From Diphasiastrum complanatum (lineage: Eukaryota > Streptophyta > Lycopodiopsida > Lycopodiales > Lycopodiaceae), in the NCBI GenBank assembly GCA_029204225.1, contig CM055092.1, forward strand, positions 16,981,921 through 17,045,920: 64,000 nt of DNA, read 5' to 3'. Positions 23,104 to 35,855 of the stretch are shown here, piece after piece. The notes beneath the pieces were generated by a model. The model did no database searches. It was not told where the DNA came from and was given only the letters and a program-made list of their open reading frames with translations. The position numbers and the translations under genes were made by a program. The stretch's first letter is position 1. Every line of letters begins with the position of its first letter.

Positions 23104-23370
23104 CTATCGGTTACCCTAGGCAACACGTTCAATCTCATCTTTCTTCTTGATGACATAGCTATTAGATGAACCCTTGGCATCATTGATGAGCTCATCTGCT
23201 AAGCATTCTACAATAGTCTTTGTGTTCCTAAATGCACTTTCACGGGCACCATGGTAAGCAAGTAAATTGCTTGATTTACACGCCTCAGAGAACGGATTGC
23301 CTTCTGATAACACTTGCAGATCCTATCCTTGTTGCATCTTCACGTGGACCACTATTGCTGAAAGCACTCA
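23104..23370 (-). pseudogene. RPS5: 40S ribosomal protein uS7 (RPS5) pseudogene, C-terminal part
   Basis: Minus-strand frames spell [14 protein letters not shown], then [11 protein letters not shown], then [20 protein letters not shown], then [18 protein letters not shown], then GNR and a stop. This is the highly conserved C-terminus of eukaryotic RPS5 (uS7), a small-subunit head protein lining the mRNA exit region. Lesions: a deletion of about 10 bp before LRRVNQ, a missing base between the LLT and GARES segments, and a TAG replacing a Lys codon four residues before the natural end. The N-terminal half is absent. Segments join without introns over the preserved part, so a truncated retrocopy is likely. 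It lies between two CT-rich minisatellites. Confidence 0.85.
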
Positions 23371-23504
23371 ACAGATCATCGATCCCGACAACAGCAAGGG
23401 CATGTAGATCACATATGTCTATGTATGTATGTTAGCAATCAGATGCTAAGAATGTTGCATAATTTTCAAAAGCTCCGAGAGATTACCACAACATTGCTCC
23501 CTGG

Positions 23505-23720
23505 CTGGGTCGAGATCTCATCCTTTCTCTCTCTCTTATGCTCGGTCGAGATCCCTCTCTCTCTCCTGCCTTGTCACTGGGTCGAGATCTTTCTCTCTCT
23601 TATACTTGGGCCAAACCTCTTTTTCTCTCCTACACTCGGTCCAGATCTTTCTCTCTATTACACTTGGTCCAGACCTCTCTCTTTCTCCTACACTTGGCCG
23701 AGATCCCTCTCTCTTTCACG
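23505..23720. repeat. Minisatellite of about 30-bp 'TCGGTCGAGATC(TCTC)n' units
   Basis: About six degenerate units (GGTC(G/C)AGA(T/C)CT(C/T)TCTCTC...CCTACACTT) in tandem. They give a false LGRDLSLS-type repeated frame. Confidence 0.75.
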
Positions 23721-23929
23721 AGAACTTGAGTGCACCATAGTAGCCAAATAATTTTTTTTTTTCCATAAATCTTTTTAATTTCTTACGGTTCCTCCTAATT
23801 TCTTTTGAGCACCCAAATGTTTCATGGAATTCAAATGATTATGTATTTCAATTTGTAATTTCTTTACAACCCTCTTTTTCTAAGTTGTTAAATTCAATTT
23901 TGCTTCTCATCCTATAATTCTACGTAACT

Positions 23930-26398
23930 TGTTAGAGTGAGTTCAAATTCTAGTGCAGTAGAAATGGAAAGTGATCAGAATGACGAGTCTGACACTGATA
24001 AGTTTTTGAAATGTTGTAATTATTGTTTTTCAATTTATTTTTTCTTAAGGCCCCTTCTTTCTCCCTCAATCAAAGTTTTTAAAAGCAAAAGTGCTCAGTT
24101 GTATACGACCTACAAGTTTTTGCCTTTTAATTTCACTCATCGTAGAACTCTGAGTTTTAAGTGGGTGGAGAAAAGAGCAAAGTCCATTACACATAAATTT
24201 CAGCTCAGTATACCATAACCTACAAGTCCTTCAATTGTCAAGATGGATGTGGATTCCGATTTTGAGTACATAGATGACAATGACTCTGAATAGAAAATCA
24301 ATCTAACTATGATTTTAAATATCACTATTATGAGCACAGAGATGGCGAATCCAATCAGTGCGGCGAATCCAATCAATGTGAACATGTGTCATATGGAGAC
24401 TATCTGGAACATAATGAAAAACATTTCGGTGATTATGATGATCAACAACTTTACCAGGTCAGTCAACATAATCCAAGTGGTGGTGCTTATAGTAGTGATA
24501 GTGACGTTGAGGAGCTGAATTCATGTCAATCAGAACAAGAACTGCAAGTTTCGAACCAACAAGGAAACATACTAAGTAAACTACAGGCCACACACGATCT
24601 GATAGTTGGAATGTTGCAAGAAATGGAACAAGATCAGCAAGATGATAAGGTGAGAGGAAATAAGATCGGTAAGATGATAAGGTGAGCAAAACAAAATTGT
24701 GGGAACTAATCAAAGATGTAATGAGCCATCTACATCATTCCAATAACCATCCCCATCACAAAATGTAACAACATGGAGAAGGGAAAACAGATATAATAGA
24801 GTCATATTGAATATCCAATCAGACGTGAAAATGACAGGAGAATGTTGGAACAACGAGTGCAACATGATGAAGAAGAAGAAGTGTCAACAATGGGAATTGT
24901 CAGAAAATAAATCAACCAACTTCCCAACGGCTCTTGATTCCCCATTGAATTCACAAGAAAGGGCCAATCAAGATTTATGTAGTGCTATGGAATGTTTATA
25001 GAATCGACAACATAAATGTAATTCCCAATTTGAACCAAATAAAAAAATTCCAAATGCAAGCACAATGTCAATGCAAGGACACAAAATCAGTTGAGGACAA
25101 TAAACACGATGCGGAAGATTATGAGGACAATAATTTTGTTTTCAATACAGATTTTCAATTGAGCCATACAAAGGCCAATTCAGACAATGAAGTTGTCAAT
25201 GAGGCAAATCACTCAAGGACCTCATCTTCCTTGAGATCACAAGAACCATTGCATTACGTTCAACCAGAAGACTTGTCTAAGACTTCTTGTGAAATGGAAT
25301 TAATAGACAAGAATAAAACTGATCTATATTAATGTTTCATATTCAGTATAAAGAGCACAACGGAATGTGATGAAACTGGTAATATACAAATTGAAAATGT
25401 CCTAGATATGAGATGGGACAAATAATCAAAGATCCATTATATCAAAGTTTCCAGTTTGTGGTTCAAAATATTGGGGTTATCAATATTTCTTAACATGATG
25501 ATGTAATCTACGAAAGATTTTTCGTAGAGACTTTGAGTGAAAGAGATATCATCACTCTTTGCAAGCATCTCATTCACTCGATGTTCTGGGAAATGAATGT
25601 CCATCCAGAATATCATTTGTTATTTCCAAAAGTGATCAATCAAAGCATATTAGTCCCTAAATTGGGAATTGGTCATGACAGTAATTGTGGGAACTTAACA
25701 ATTAAAATGCAAGATTTATAATTATCATCAAAGCACTTGGATTGAACAATAAAGTGACCACCCAACAATATGACAAAATCTTTAGGTCAGCAGAACCGGA
25801 TGCAATGCCAAAATACGATCCTAAAGGAATTGGATAGATCATCCAATTTGTCATGCTGTTGAAGAAGCAGACAAAAGAGGATATTGCAATATGGTTGTCA
25901 AAAAGCGATATGGTGTTTCATCCGCCTCTTCTTTGACCATCATTTTTCCTTTATGGGAACAAGGATTACAGTCTAAAGATAGCAAAATGGATTCAGTTTG
26001 ATAGCTTTGGATCTGTAAGGAGGCAATAATTTTTCTACAACGACACATCCTGAATGTGAAATAAGAAAGGGGAGATCAAGCTAGGTGCTTGAGTGAATAT
26101 GTGAAAAGATCAGCCCAATTATAACATGATGACAAAAACAATATTCATGGATTAGTTCTTTTAGGTTTGACATAGACAACCATGATCTCTAGACTTGAAC
26201 TATGAAGATCATCTTCCTGTGAATGGTTAGGAGAGAACCACTTCAGCACCTTACACGAAGTACCTTGATGCTTTTGACACTAAGTGTAGACAAAAAAATC
26301 AACATCCATAATTTGTTCACCATTAGATATTCACATATACTGTATTGAATCTTTCTAAACATATCATTCTACAATTTTGGAGTAAAATCTTTGTCATA
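23930..26398. other. Unassigned region with acidic, Gln/Asn-rich broken frames
   Basis: Plus-strand frames at 24386-24685, 24982-25332 and 25533-25721 have protein-like but acidic composition (SSDSDVEELN, QATHDLIVGMLQEMEQ, ERDIITLCKHLIHSMFWEM) and may be parts of one decayed ORF. I recognise no domain. A gag-like or host-gene origin is possible. No LTR pair brackets it. Confidence 0.3.
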
Positions 26399-27167
26399 AG
26401 TCACGAAAGTCTTTGACTTATTTCGTGTTTGTCCTCTCTTCTGATTTGCAAACCATTTTTTCCCTTTGAATTTTCTTTTCGTGTAGAAGCTCTTACGAGA
26501 TCCCAGACACTCGACTACGCATCACAGAACACAGCACAAGGCCAAGAGATACACGAAATAGAGCGATTATATTGTCAGTTTGGTTTTAGAGCGAGATCGT
26601 CAGTGTCTCGCTCGTTGGTGGAATGACTCTCTGCTCTTTCGCTGTGTTCTGCTCGTTGGCATATTTTCATGCACAGCTATGGTATTTTTTGCTTCCTTAC
26701 TCTATTCGCTATGTCTCTCTCTGTTTCTTATAGATCTCTGTATTCACTATCTCTCGTCTTTTTTTCTCTTCTTTTATTATGATCCAGAGAGGATCGGTTA
26801 TACCTCCACTGCGTGGAGTTTACAAGATAGCTAAACGTAGAATCACGAGACTAGTTAATGCTTATCAACTAGTTAGTTAGTCTCCGTCGTTGCTATTCGT
26901 TTCAGTTGGGCATGAAGCCCGTTGAGCTGCCAGTTGGCAGCGCGAAGGATTTTCTTCATTTGTTTCGATCTTTTCGTAGTCTTTGTTCTGCGTCCCTTTT
27001 GCAGTTTGCAGTTTGTGGTCCTGGAGATCAGTTTACAATTCGCGATTGATTCGCGAATCATTCGTGCTTCGAGTCAAAGACACGTTGACTGTCGCGAATT
27101 CTTCTCATTTGACCTTCGTGTCTTGTTCGTGCTGTGACAAAGTTGCAAGAGTTCACCATTTTTGACA
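26399..27167 (-). repeat. 3' LTR of the 26-30 kb Copia element
   Basis: About 769 bp matching 29661-30451 along its length with many substitutions. It ends in TTTTTGACA next to the polypurine tract. Confidence 0.85.
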
Positions 27168-27199
27168 CTCCCTCTTGAACCTTGCAGTTTTGTTCGTTC

Positions 27200-28300
27200 A
27201 ATTGCCTCTCTTTGCTTGGTAAAGAGTGGCTTGTCAAGTGGTTTCGTGAGGAGATCTGCAATCATACTTTTTGATTTTATGGACTGGACCTGGAGCTCTC
27301 CTTTTGAGATCAAATCTCGAATGTGATGGTACTTTTGAGGAATGTGCTTCATCTTTGAATGGAAGACATGATCCTGGGATAGATAGATGACACTTTGGGG
27401 GTCCATCATCATCATGCTTGGCCCCTCTTGTGGTATCCCGATTGCCTCTAACATCATCCGCAGCCACACTACCTCATTCGCCACTTTTGAGGCTGTGACA
27501 TACTCAATTTTGCAAGAGGATTGAGCTACCAAGATTTGCTTTTTGCATATCCAGCTGATTGCAGCTCCGCACGCTATTGTACATCCTCTAGTAATGGACT
27601 TGTTGTCATCCTTGCAACTCGCCCAGCTTGCATCACTATAGTGATGCAGCTCGAATCCTTTCTCCTTGTTTCTAGCTCTGTAGGTTAATCCAATATTCTG
27701 GGTACTCTTCAGATACTGTAGGATTCGTTTGGTGAATTTCCAGATTGTATTGTGTGGCATATGCAAGGAGTAGCCTTATGCTTGTCATCTTCACCATGGA
27801 CAAATATGTGTCGAAATAGTCGACACCATATCTCTGCGTGTAGTCCTTTGCGACAAGCCTTGCCTTGTAACGGCCAATAGTGCCATCTAATTTTAGCTTT
27901 TTCTTGTACATCTACTTGCAGTCGACTATTTTCCTATTTTTTGGCAGTGGCTCTAATGTCCATGCCTCGTTTTGCCTCATCGACTCGATCTCCTCTGATA
28001 TTGCCTACTTCTAGAATTCTCCCTCTGGACTCTGGATAGCTTCTTGGTATGTTGCTGGCTCTTCTGTGAAGCTGCAATACTCGAACTGCGTGTGTTCGCT
28101 CCATTGACGATTGTCGGAATAGCAGTCTGGAGCTCTTCTTTGTCTTGTTGACCTTCGAGGTTTGTTTCGTTGCTGCTCGAACATTTCTTGTTCGTGGGGT
28201 CGATCCTCTGCTTCCTGCTGCTCTTGAGTTTGGGGATCTGTATTCTGATTTGTTGTATGTCCTCTCCCTCTTGAATAGGCAGTAGTGTGAAGATCTCATG
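27200..28300 (-). pseudogene. Copia RT/RNase H remnant, catalytic core deleted
   Basis: In minus orientation, 28090-27771 carries the start of Copia RT in one frame: EEIESMRQNEAWTLEPLPK, then KARLVAKDYTQRYGVDYFDTY and MTSIRLLLAYATQYNLEIHQ. A deletion then removes the YVDD-containing palm. From 27766 another frame resumes in the connection/RNase H: RILQYLKSTQNIGLTYRA, ELHHYSDASWASCKDD, then a Copia RNase H end (HIRDLISKGELQV, MIADLLTKPL). An arginine-rich frame over 27934-28299 is an out-of-frame shadow of the linker. Confidence 0.75.
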
Positions 28301-28309
28301 GCCTCTTTC

Positions 28310-29595
28310 GTCTTTTCGCATGTTCAGATGATACATTCTTCTATGCCAGAGCTGATCTTCATTTTCTGAAGCACTTAATATGCTTTTAGAGTTGCTGATT
28401 ATTTTGGCCTGATAGAGATTTCCTTCTCTGCATCTGACCATCAGCAACTTGTTTGTCGTCTTCTTGATCATACGACAAGTGTTGTCGTCGAACAAAACTC
28501 GAATGCCTAGATCTGCCATCTTGGATACAAATAGTAGATCCTTTTTGAGTGAGGGCACATAGAGTGCTCCTGGCAGCTCTGCTTGGCCTGATAGTATTCG
28601 TAGCTGTAGAGAGCCGATGCCTTTGACATCATGTCTGTTTCCATCGCCTAGAATCACTGCTCTGTCGTTTTTGACTTCGTGAAAGTTGATCAAGATCTTT
28701 TTATTGCAAGTTATGTGAGATGTTGCTTCTGAATCGATGACTACATCGTAGTCGTGTTCAGAGTAGCTTGTCGAAGCTTTCTCGAGTATCGTGAAAGCTT
28801 CGTCACCTCTTTCAACATCATTCGATGACTCTGCAACGTTTGTCTTTTCAGCTTTGTTTTTTCTTTTTGGGTTGAATCTACAGTCATATGCAGAATGCCC
28901 TTTCTTCTTGTAGTGCATGCAAGGTATTGCTAGATTGAGCCAGCATTTGTTGGCCGTATGGCCTGGTTTGTGGCAGTGATCGCAGAAAAAAGGTTGTTGA
29001 TTCGAGGACTTCGTCTTCTCAAATCTTGGCTTGTTTTTATTCTTCTTCTTTCTTTTCGTGAAGAGAGTCTCCTCTTGATCACTGCTTCCCTCTCCTTCGT
29101 CTCTCATCAGTCTCTCATCAGCGACAAGACTGACTGCTTTGTCAAATGTCATATCTGGTAGACTTAGTATGAGCATTCTCAATGGCTGATAGGACGTCGG
29201 TAGAGATTTCATGAAGTACATCAGCTGTTGTGGTGCTGGGACCTGGTGCTCCTGTCCTGATGCAGCGAGTTGAGCGAAGATCATTCTGATCTTCTCAACA
29301 TGCTGATCTAACTGGTGGCCATCCCACTATATGGATTGTAACTGATTGTGAAGGCGCATGACTGAAGCTGCAGTCCTCACTTCATACTTCTGTTTTAATC
29401 TTTCTCACGCTGCATGGCTGCTTTTGCAATCTTCAATCTGCATGAGTAGATCCTCATTTATGGACGAAACGATGATCGCCATTGCACGCTCATCCTTTCT
29501 GATCCATTCAGCTCTCCTCGGGTCTCGAATTTTCAAATTCTATAATTTGCACCATCAAGACTGATTACTACTCTGGTCTGGATTGTCGTAGCCAT
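28310..29595 (-). pseudogene. Copia gag-protease, stops in gag, integrase deleted
   Basis: Gag starts near 29595 (DGANYRI, then TGA where family members have Trp). It contains further stops in SHAA(stop)ERLKQKYE and QSI(stop)WDGHQLDQHV. It is then open from about 29284. Two knuckles follow: CDHCHKPGHTANKC is canonical, and CMHYKKKGHSAYDC lacks the second Cys (Tyr instead). The protease motif is VIDSEATSHI, with the usual DSG(A) glycine replaced by Glu. Gag-pre-integrase LWHRRMYHLNM is followed directly by unrelated sequence, so integrase is gone. Confidence 0.8.
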
Positions 29596-29660
29596 ATTGT
29601 GTTGTCTGGAAGAATCATTGTTGGGATATCAATATTGATAACCTGCCAGTTCTGATACCA

Positions 29661-30451
29661 TGTCGTGAAAGCCTTTGACTTGTTTCATGTTCGTCCTCTC
29701 TTCTAATTCACAAACAATTTTCTGTCTTTGAATTTTCTTTTTGTGTGAAAGCTCTTACGGGATCCCAGACACTCGACTACGCATCACAGGACATGTTTTA
29801 TTCTAGCAATCAAGAGACACAACACAGGCCAAGAGATACACGAAATAGAATGCTTATATTGTCAGTTTGGTTTTAGAGCGAGATCGTCAGTGTCTCACTC
29901 GTTGGCGGAATGACTCTCCGCTCTTTCGTTGTGTTATGCTCATTGGCAGATTTTCATGCACAACTATGGTATTTTTTGCTTCCTTACTCTATTTGCTACG
30001 TCTCTCTCTGTTTCTTACAGATCTCTGTATTCACTATCTCTCTTCTTTTTTTCTCTTCTTTTATTATGATCCAGAGAGGATAGTTTATACCTCCACTATG
30101 TGGAGTTTACAAGATAGCTAAACGTAGAATCACAAGACTAGTTAACGCTAATCAGCTAGTTAGTTAGTCTCCATCGTTGCTATTTGTTTCAGCTAGGCAT
30201 GAAGCTCGTTGAGCTGCCAACTGGCAGTGCAAAGGATTTCTCTTCGTTTGTTTTGTTCTTTTTGATTCTTTTCGCAGTCTTCATTTTGTGCCCCTTTTTG
30301 CGGTTTGGGAGGTGTGTTTACAATTCGTGATTGATTCGCGAATCGTTCGTGCTTCGAGTCAAAGACACGTTGACTCTTGCGAATTGTTCTCGTTCAACCT
30401 TTGTGTCTTGTTTGTGCTGCGACAAAGTTGTAGAAGTTCACCATTTCTACA
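29661..30451 (-). repeat. 5' LTR of the 26-30 kb Copia element
   Basis: It starts (plus view) TGTCGTGAAAG directly beside the PBS, is about 791 bp, and is homologous to 26399-27167. Confidence 0.85.
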
Positions 30452-32737
30452 TAAATGTCTAGTTAAGCACACCTGGTAGGTTGGTGGCTATCAGAAGATT
30501 GTTGTGAAAATATGTAGGCATGAACATGTGGCACTAGAAAAGGAAAAATAGATGTGTTACACATAATATTGTTGATCTATTTTAATCTTCAAGATGACAC
30601 AATATATATATGCTACTTTACAAATCTAAAGTATCTTCAATTTTCAAAATAATATGCGGAAAAGATCTCATTAAAAGCTTGCTAATGAGTCCAAAATCAA
30701 GAAAGGGACAACATATAACATAGCTCAACATAGATGAAAAACCTTGATGTGGCTAGATAAACCTAAGACATGTAATTTATAGGTTTGAGGTTACAACATG
30801 CATGATTATCAATGATTTCACCATGGCAAAGTCTTCGTCTTATGAAAATACATGTAAAGAAGTTTCAACAATTTGGCTTTTGATAACTAAGAGAAGGTGG
30901 ACTTGATGAAGGCATGTCAAAGAGGATTCTTGATTATGTAACCAGATTAAGACTTTGTGACAAATTATAAGTAGGACATTAGGGATGTCAACAAATTAAG
31001 TAGTAGCATAACTTTAAAAAAGAAAATAGTAGCACAATGTTTGCTCTATTTTTCTTTGTATATGCTCATATTTTTAAAAAGTCAAAGAGCTACATACAGA
31101 TTGTCGTATGCTAGGTTTTGACATGAAAATATATGACATAGATATAGAATTGATGGTTTACATTTGAATGGATAGCTTAGATGAGTTGGAATTACGACAT
31201 CATGGAAATATGAGTACCCACATTCATGCAAGTAGAGTTTTATAATTAATTTCAAGAGATGCTTTTGTTGACCTTGCTTTATTTAATGTATAGGTAATTA
31301 TAGACTATAAGATTGTCTTGCAAAATTCGAAAAAAACAATTGGCAACTTAGTTTGCTAGGTGGAAGCTATATTTTGGTATATACAAAAAAGTCTCACTCT
31401 TAATCATTTGCACAAGTAAATTTGTTTCATCTCCTTTTGGCTTTATATAGGTATGCCATTATCGTTAACATGTGTGTTATAAAAATGACACTATTATTTT
31501 ATTCTCTTTCAATATGAGTTGTTAAGGTGGCATTTTGATTTTCTACCTCTATGTGTGTGTTTTAATGCTAGCATCATTATATTCAAATATCAATTTCATA
31601 AGGTAAATAGATTATGTTGCCATGTGCAATCACCATGGTCTCTTTTGTTCACATAAGTTGGATGGGTAACCACTTGTAAATATCAAGGATGAAAAAACAA
31701 AAAACTTCTCTTTAGATCAAAAAGTGATATTTCTCACATGTGTTCAAATGATGTCATTAAATAGACATACAAATGGGGGTTTAAAGGACATAGTAGGATT
31801 TAGTTATATAGTGTTTCAATCATATTGATTGCTCATTATGATTTGTCAAATTTCATTTAAAAAATAACTAAAGTGCTGTCAATAATGTTTGGAAAGTGCA
31901 AAGATATTTTTACTAAATACTAAATTTATTTTTGAGAAAGGGGAAAAACTTTTATGTGGATTTTGAGATGATATATGTGGGGTAGTCATTATGACGGTTG
32001 GGGTGTGTGGGAATATTAACTCTCCCATAATATTTTGGGCTCCATATACATGAGGTTGATTTTTCTTTTTTCATTGTGGAGGTGCAACTAATGGCTTGGA
32101 TACCCTTATGTATAAAGTATGTGATTGTGGTGTCTTCTTGTAAAGAGGAGACCAAAAATGATACATCGATGCGTTTTTCAAATTATTTTGAGAGAGGTTT
32201 GGAGGTGAGCACAAAAATCACAAAGATGATGATCTTTGGTACATCTGGACATTTCAAGAACCAAAAGTCTTTTATGTTAGGTGACCAATGGAAGTGATTT
32301 CATCACACACATATCTAAGTGCACTCTTCATTAGACCACTTCAACATGAGAAAAATAACTATTGAACATATTAGGGAGTATTTTTAATTTTAGAAGGGCA
32401 TAGAAGAGGTAAGAGTGTAGTGTCACATCTTTCATATATTGGCCAAATCTATTGTATGAAACATAACACTAACAAACTGAAATGATAGGTTTCGTGTTCA
32501 CTAACCTAAAATATAAGTTTTCATGGCTATAAAAGCTTACATCATCATCCTAGCCAAAGTTACAAGTAGCTTTCTAATCGCTCCTAAGAGAGTTGTGAAT
32601 GAAGCTATAGAGTGAATTTGAAAGAGAGAGAAGGTTTTTCTTTTCTTTCTATTGAATCAATGAAAGGAAAGATTCCATCTACTCCCATTCGGGCAAAAAT
32701 AACCACTCATGCGCAATCTACTCAAGAACTCTATGAG
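30452..32737. other. Unassigned; possible trace of Copia pol
   Basis: Around 30890-30960 the plus strand gives GLDEGMSKRILDYVTRLRLCDK, vaguely like a Copia gag-pre-integrase (GL..LSK..LL). I could not extend this, so I hold it weakly. The 32076-32297 frame has no family resemblance. Confidence 0.25.
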
Positions 32738-33425
32738 TAAATGATAAGAATCTTCTTAAGAACTTAGCTTATGTTCTGGTGCTCACAAAAGAACTTAGTC
32801 CACCAGAGCCAGCAAACTTATAAGGAGCTATCAATTTTTTTAGATAAAGCTTTTCTCTAATAAACTATATTTTACTTTAATATGTTTCGTATGTGCATGC
32901 AATAGAAGATTATTCATTAGTTGTATATCACTCTAGTTGTTGCTCCTGATTGCCCTAGGTTTAACTTGTGAAATATTAATATCTTTCAACACTCTACATA
33001 GCTGTATGGCCTCTTGTAATGTCAAGCCTAAAGCTTCTTACTATGCTTTGGTAGTGGAAAGGAAAATCATCTCTTGTTTCTCGATAAAAAAAACTATCGT
33101 TCCCAAAATGAGAAAGATATCTAGTGGTAGATTTTTCGTCATTGACGCTTCTTGCCTAATCTGCACTCTCATATCTTTGCATTGTCAATAAATTTTTTTC
33201 TTTTCCAAATATCAAGCCATGTGTAGTTGTTTCCTTGAGCTCTCTGAATCTGGATGTAGCAAACCATTCCTAGCTGCCCCTCAACAAGGCTATGATACCA
33301 TGATAAAGATCCTCCCAAGAGCTTAGCTATTGTTCTAGGAATCACAAAAGAATATAATTTCTCGTAGCTAGCAACATCATTAGGAGATAGATACAAGACT
33401 AAAAACTCCAAAAGCTACTAAACTA
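32738..33425 (-). mobile_element. Old Copia remnant, copy 1 (RNase H scrap, PBS, LTR edge)
   Basis: Minus strand: at 33301-33289 TGGTATCATAGCC directly follows an LTR-like end (plus: TGATAAAGATCCTCC from 33302). A similar TGATAAGAATCTTCT at about 32740 may be the other LTR's edge. About 33060-32850 reads EALGLTLQEAIQLCRVLKDI, then AHTKHIKVKYSLLEKSF, i.e. the end of a Copia RNase H with stops. Almost everything between leader and RNase H is deleted. A near-identical second copy lies at 41716-42360. Confidence 0.6.
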
Positions 33426-33455
33426 AGAATGAACCAAAACAACTTACATTATAAC

Positions 33456-34537
33456 TGTTACATACCTATGTAACTGGCAGTACTTCAGACCCCTAATAGT
33501 CCATTTAGTGTTGGGGGCTAAATGGCAAGGTACCCTTAGGATTAAGGGTATATGCCCTTGGATAAGGGCAAACAAGTGACTATACCTTAGTTGGAGGTAT
33601 GGAGTCATGTGACCCTTGGATAAGAGATACCCTTAGTATTAAGGGTACGTGTCTTAGATTAAGGTACTAGTGTCCTTGGTTAACGGCAGGTAGGTGTCTA
33701 TGCCTTGGATGGAGTTATGGAACCTAGAAAGGTGTTAGAAAGTCATTGGATGACTATCTTTCTAGACCTTGGGCCTCAACCTTGAACCATATCACTTTAT
33801 TGGTCTAGGACCAAAGTATACATGCACAACTTGGGCAATGGGACCTAGTAGGAGGGCGCCCTTCTAAAGTGTCCATTGAGTTCCCAACTCCCACAAGAAA
33901 GGCATTCAAAGAGTCATAGGTTATGGAAGGAGTCTCTTGACCTTCCATAAGCCTATGGAGGCTCTTGGAGATTCTTTAACTCCCCTAGGCTTCTCTCTCT
34001 CTCATTGGATGAGCATGGAACTCCATAGTGCATTGGAGGGGTCCATGGGCCATCTATATGAGGGTAGTAGGATGCCCATGGGGAGGGGGGAGATCTCTCT
34101 TGTTTGCTTTGCTTATGCTCTAGTGTTTGCTACTAGTGTGTAGAGTGCTTTCTTGTGGTAGTTTGCTTGAGGTTTGGATCTTGCTTATGGTATGGGACAT
34201 AAGTAGGATTTGGATCTTGAATATGCTATAGAGTGTTGTGGTATGCTTGTGATTTGTTTATGGTTAGCAAGGGGGTGCTAAATAGGTCTTGCTTGGAGCT
34301 TGGATCTAGATATGGTTGGGTGGTGAATACTAGAGGCCAACTTGTTATCTATCTTTGTGTTTAAAGAGTAGGGACACAGGAGGAAGAGAGATTCTTGGAG
34401 GCTTGTAGATTCTTACTTGCAGGTGGAGGCATCCTAGCTTGGAGTTGGGGAGCATCTTGAAGCTTGCAGGTTGCTTGGAGGATACTTAGAGGCTCTACCT
34501 TGAATTTGAAGGACTTCCTCATCTCTACTTGTAAAAG
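33456..34537 (+). repeat. 5' LTR of the chromovirus
   Basis: Begins TGTTACATACC and ends ACTTGTAAAAG at the PBS. About 1082 bp, matching 38806-39881 and, inverted, 40637-41715 with few differences. It contains repeated ACCCTTAGGATTAAGGGTA-type short inverted motifs near its start. Confidence 0.85.
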
Positions 34538-35159
34538 TGGTATCAGAGCTAGACAAAGGATGGTAACCTTTCTAACCTTCTTCAAGTTCTATTAAGATCA
34601 CCAACTAAATATTTTTGGGAAAGATTATAGGCTTTTCTAGTTGTAGGAAGCTTGTAGTTGAAGTACCCAATATAGATGGCAATGTAGGAAGGGAATGGTA
34701 ATGTAACTTTGTGCATAAAACTGTTTTTTGTCATTATGCCGTTGTGATTTTCAGACCTGTAAATCTGAAAATCAGATCTAAAAATTGAAGTTTTTATAAA
34801 GCTTCATTAGTTATCCATTTCTAGACACTAGTTTCTTGGTTTTGGAAATCTAGAATAATGAGAAATATGAAAACTTTGGTTGCCTTTGAAATGACAAATG
34901 AAATTGGAATTGGAATGGAAACTTTATGTAAACATTAGCTTGGAATAGTTAATTGAAGTTTACATAAAGATTTGGTTTTCATTTTTGCTTTTGATTAAGG
35001 CAAATGTACTAACAAATTCAAGCCACTAATAAGCAGCTTCTTGAAACTAATCAAAGAAACCAAGACTTAGAGTCTAGGTTAGCCAATCAGAAGAAGCATG
35101 TAGTTCCACCTCTTGTAAAAGTGTTTAAGAGGGAGAAGAAAGATAGGAACTTACAAGTG

Positions 35160-35854
35160 GTAAGTTCTTGGCTAAATGTTTGGAACAAATACTTTGCCAT
35201 GAACCAATTCCCTGAATCTGAAAAGTTATCCATTGTTACCATGTCCTTGAAGGAAGAGCCTTAGTTTGGTGGGATGACTTAGTTGCAAAGGGCAATCAAC
35301 CTTGTACATGGGATGATTTTTGCAAGCTTTTTAGGGATTATTTTCTACCACTTTTAGATGACTATGAACACTTCCAAAAGTTGAGTCATCTAACCATGAA
35401 TAAAGGTTTGGAAGAATTTATTCAAGATTTTCATGAGTACCTGAATTCACTTTATAGTGACATTCCGCCTAAGGTACAAATGTTAATGTTCGTTGATGGG
35501 TTACCAAAAGATTATCAAGTGGATGTTCGTAGGAACCTTCAAAAAACCCTAGAAGATGCCATTAGGGCTGCAAAATACTTTGATGACACACCTAAGCCAC
35601 CTAGGGGTCAACAGCCTAATGAGCAGAAAAAAGGTTTTCAATTTAAGAGGAAAGATAGGGAAGCTGTTAGTGAAACACATCCCAATTCCAACAATCCTAA
35701 GAAAACCAAGAAAAACTTTAAAAACCATCAAGGTGGCAATGATAAAGCTGAAGCTTGTAAGAAGAACATGTGCTTCAAGTGCAATGGCGAGGGTCACCTT
35801 GCACGTGATTGTGTCAAAAAACAAGCTTCAACCTATGGATGTTTGTTTCCTTAG
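35160..35854 (+). pseudogene. Chromovirus gag
   Basis: A frameshift near 35258 separates WLNVWNKYFAMNQFPE from ALVWWDDLVAKGNQPCTWDDFCKLF. From 35381 the frame is open: LEEFIQDFHEYLNSL, VQMLMFVDGLPKDYQVDV, a basic linker, and a canonical CX2CX4HX4C knuckle CFKCNGEGHLARDC near the end. This is the retrotrans_gag plus nucleocapsid layout of chromoviruses. The frame stops at 35854 before protease, which is in another frame. Confidence 0.8.
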
Positions 35855-35855
35855 T

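Larger units (their letters stand above)
26399..30451 (-). mobile_element. Internally deleted Copia element with both LTRs
   Basis: Minus strand: 5' LTR (29661-30451), PBS TGGTATCAGAACTGG (29660-29646), gag-protease, remnants of RT and RNase H, PPT AAGAGGGAG (27176-27168), 3' LTR (26399-27167). Integrase and the RT catalytic core are missing. The LTRs have diverged visibly, so this is older than the Copia at 48 kb. Flanking 5-mers next to the LTRs (tcata and taaat) do not match cleanly. A shared CATAA can be aligned only by shifting the ends, so I do not claim a target duplication. Confidence 0.85.

Noticed and set aside
27934-28299. Arginine-rich 121-codon minus-strand frame
   Set aside because: Out-of-frame reading of the Copia linker and early RT; the neighbouring frame gives the conserved RT blocks.
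26394-30456. Target duplication CATAA around the 26-30 kb Copia
   Set aside because: It aligns only if the LTR ends are shifted from the expected TG/CA termini; adjacent 5-mers do not match.
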